Made by a program: the position numbers and the translations under genes. A stretch of DNA of 64,000 nt, taken from Nocardia camponoti (GTDB lineage: Bacteria; Actinomycetota; Actinomycetes; Mycobacteriales; Mycobacteriaceae). Below the pieces are notes generated by a model, which saw nothing but the letters and a program-made list of their open reading frames with translations, was not told the origin of the DNA and made no database searches. Shown here one piece after another: positions 62,485 to 64,000 of this stretch (positions within the stretch are counted from its first letter, which is position 1; every line of letters starts with the position of its first letter). Where the stretch lies: the NCBI RefSeq assembly GCF_014646135.1, contig NZ_BMMW01000001.1, forward strand, positions 265,570 to 329,569, written 5' to 3'.

Positions 62485-64000
62485 ATGCCGATTGGTTCAG
62501 GTGGTTCGGGAACCCAACCGGACGCGGGTCCGGTCCCGGAATTCGCCGCGTGGCGCCAAGGCGTCGCGGGCGTGCTCGCCAAAGCGCGACGGGTCGACGC
62601 GTCAACATTGCCCGACGAGCCCGAACGGCTGCTCGACGAGACCACCTACGACGGGCTCACGGTCGCCCCGCTGTATACGCGCCGCGATGAGCTGCCTGAG
62701 CAGCCGTTGCCCGGCTCGTTCCCGTTCGTGCGCGGCACCAGCGCGACGCGCGACCCGCAGCGCGGCTGGTTTGTCGCCGCTGACGTGGTCGCCACCGCCG
62801 CGGCTGCCGCGAATCGCACGATCCTGACCTGGCTGGAAAATGGCGTCAGCGCGCTGTCGCTGACTGTGGGCGCCGACGGTGTTCCGGTCGCTGACGTGCC
62901 TGCCGCGCTGAACGGCCTGCTGTTCGAACTCGCGCCGCTGCGGTTGGTCGCGGGTACCGACGTTGCCGCCGCTGCCGACGCGCTGTACAGCGTGCTTGAC
63001 GGCTACGCGCTTGACGACCGCACCCAGATCCAGATCGGTTTGGGCGCAACGGTATTGACCGATGCCTTCGTCGGGACTGGCGCGGACGTCGACCTCGATC
63101 CTGTTGTCGCCCTTGCCGTTTCGGCTGCCGCACGATCAGAAACCGTGCGCGCCATCACCGTCGACGGCACCGCCTTCCATAACATCGGTGCCGCCGACGC
63201 CCAGGAACTCGGCGCGTCCGTCGCCGCAGGCCTTATCTATCTGCGCGCGCTCGTCGCCGCTGGCCTTGACGTGCCGACCGCGTTGGCGCAGGTGGAGTTC
63301 CGCTTGGCCGCCACCGACGATCAGTTCGCCACCATCGCGAAATTCCGTGCGGCACGGCGACTTTGGGCCCGCGTCGCCGAAGTGCTCGGTGCACCCGACG
63401 CTGGCTCGGCACCGCAACACGCGGTCACCTCCGCGGCGATGATGACCCAGCGCGACCCGTGGGTGAACCTCCTACGCACCACGCTCGCCGCGTTCGGCGC
63501 TGGCGTTGGCGGCGCTGATTCGGTGACCGTCGCGCCGTTCGACTCGGCATTGCCTTCGGATGAGCTTGGCGTTTCGCGCTCGTTCGCCGACCGCATGGCA
63601 CGCAACATTCAGTTGCTGCTCCTTGAGGAATCGCGACTCGGACACGTTGCCGACCCGGCAGCGGGCTCCTGGTACGTCGACTCACTCACCGACGAACTCG
63701 CCGCGAAGGCGTGGGAGTTCTTGCGGGAGATCGAGGCGGCGGGCGGCCTTGTCGCCGCGCATGACCTGGTCACCGAGCGCATCGCGACCACCGCGGCGCA
63801 GCGCGCGAGCGACGTCGCCCATCGCAAAACCGCCGTCACCGGCGTCAACGAGTTCCCGAACCTGGGCGAGACCCCGCTGTCGGAAGCGGCTCGCGGCGAC
63901 CAGGCTGGTGTCGTTCGCTACGGCGCGGAGTTCGAAGCGCTGCGCAACCGCTCCGACGCGCATCTTGCCGCCACGGGCGCGCGTCCGAAGGCGTTGATTG
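62485..64000 (+). CDS. mutA: Methylmalonyl-CoA mutase small (beta) subunit, 3' end outside window
   Basis: 505 residues are visible; the frame is open to the end of the window. It matches mycobacterial MutA: 'VAGVLAKARRVDASTLPDEPERLLDE' (core 'PDEPERLLDE'), 'GSFPFVRGTSATRDPQRGW' (core 'PFVRGTSATRDP'), 'AITVDGTAFHNIGA', 'MMTQRDPWVNLLRTTLAAFG' and 'GVNEFPNLGE'. With MutB and adenosylcobalamin it interconverts methylmalonyl-CoA and succinyl-CoA, feeding propionate use and methyl-branched lipids. ATG 62485 has AGAGGGA upstream; ATG 62440 is a weaker in-frame option. mutB probably follows. Confidence 0.95.
   Translation, partial: MPIGSGGSGTQPDAGPVPEFAAWRQGVAGVLAKARRVDASTLPDEPERLLDETTYDGLTVAPLYTRRDELPEQPLPGSFPFVRGTSATRDPQRGWFVAADVVATAAAAANRTILTWLENGVSALSLTVGADGVPVADVPAALNGLLFELAPLRLVAGTDVAAAADALYSVLDGYALDDRTQIQIGLGATVLTDAFVGTGADVDLDPVVALAVSAAARSETVRAITVDGTAFHNIGAADAQELGASVAAGLIYLRALVAAGLDVPTALAQVEFRLAATDDQFATIAKFRAARRLWARVAEVLGAPDAGSAPQHAVTSAAMMTQRDPWVNLLRTTLAAFGAGVGGADSVTVAPFDSALPSDELGVSRSFADRMARNIQLLLLEESRLGHVADPAAGSWYVDSLTDELAAKAWEFLREIEAAGGLVAAHDLVTERIATTAAQRASDVAHRKTAVTGVNEFPNLGETPLSEAARGDQAGVVRYGAEFEALRNRSDAHLAATGARPKALI

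Overview
The window is high-GC actinobacterial chromosome. DprE1, two PapA-type acyltransferases, a Stf0-type sulfotransferase and a mycobacterial-style MutA point to a mycolic-acid bacterium (Mycobacteriales such as Nocardia, Rhodococcus, Gordonia or Mycobacterium). The species cannot be fixed from the sequence. No rRNA, tRNA or CRISPR array was found.

Left part (1-16.9 kb): the end of a CopD-type membrane protein, a DprE1 oxidase with Ser at the benzothiazinone-reactive Cys position, a GH15 trehalase-like enzyme and several small genes. These are followed by a minus-strand seven-gene organosulfur operon (13.3 to 6.2 kb): binding protein, ATPase, permease, FMN monooxygenase, TauD-like dioxygenase, flavoprotein and ferredoxin. 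The operon holds two very short Cys-ending leader ORFs and hairpins that suggest cysteine-responsive attenuation. An IclR regulator and two unknown membrane proteins follow.

Middle part (17-37.5 kb): a visibly lower-GC island with two convergent operons and no PKS or NRPS. The plus operon encodes an MFS exporter, purine nucleoside phosphorylase, a dGTPase-like HD enzyme, an atypical P450, a serine alpha/beta hydrolase, a GNAT, a haem-oxygenase-like diiron protein, a second MFS and an M20 amidohydrolase. The minus operon encodes an M24 peptidase, an SbnA-like PLP synthase, an HpaB-type flavin monooxygenase, an asparagine-synthetase-like enzyme, a flavin reductase, a DUF1445 protein and a third MFS. 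Decayed IS3 and IS630 elements lie between them. Both outer flanks carry a CRP-like box followed exactly 60 bp later by TGTATACA. This is the best candidate for an undescribed small-molecule pathway.

Right part (37.5-64 kb): a defence-like stretch has a Uma2 nuclease, a VapBC pair bracketed by 87-bp direct repeats, and a tight four-gene operon with a Cas4/RecB-like Fe-S nuclease and an Upf1-like SF1 helicase. A sulfate-ester block follows: sulfatase, and an operon stf0-cysD-cysNC-FGE that makes PAPS, transfers sulfate and matures sulfatases. ArgS and ArgG are both of types closer to E. coli enzymes. A five-gene operon (PapA, GT1 glycosyltransferase, DrrAB-like exporter, second PapA) looks able to build and export an acylated glycolipid. 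A TVP38/TMEM64 protein and the start of mutA close the window.
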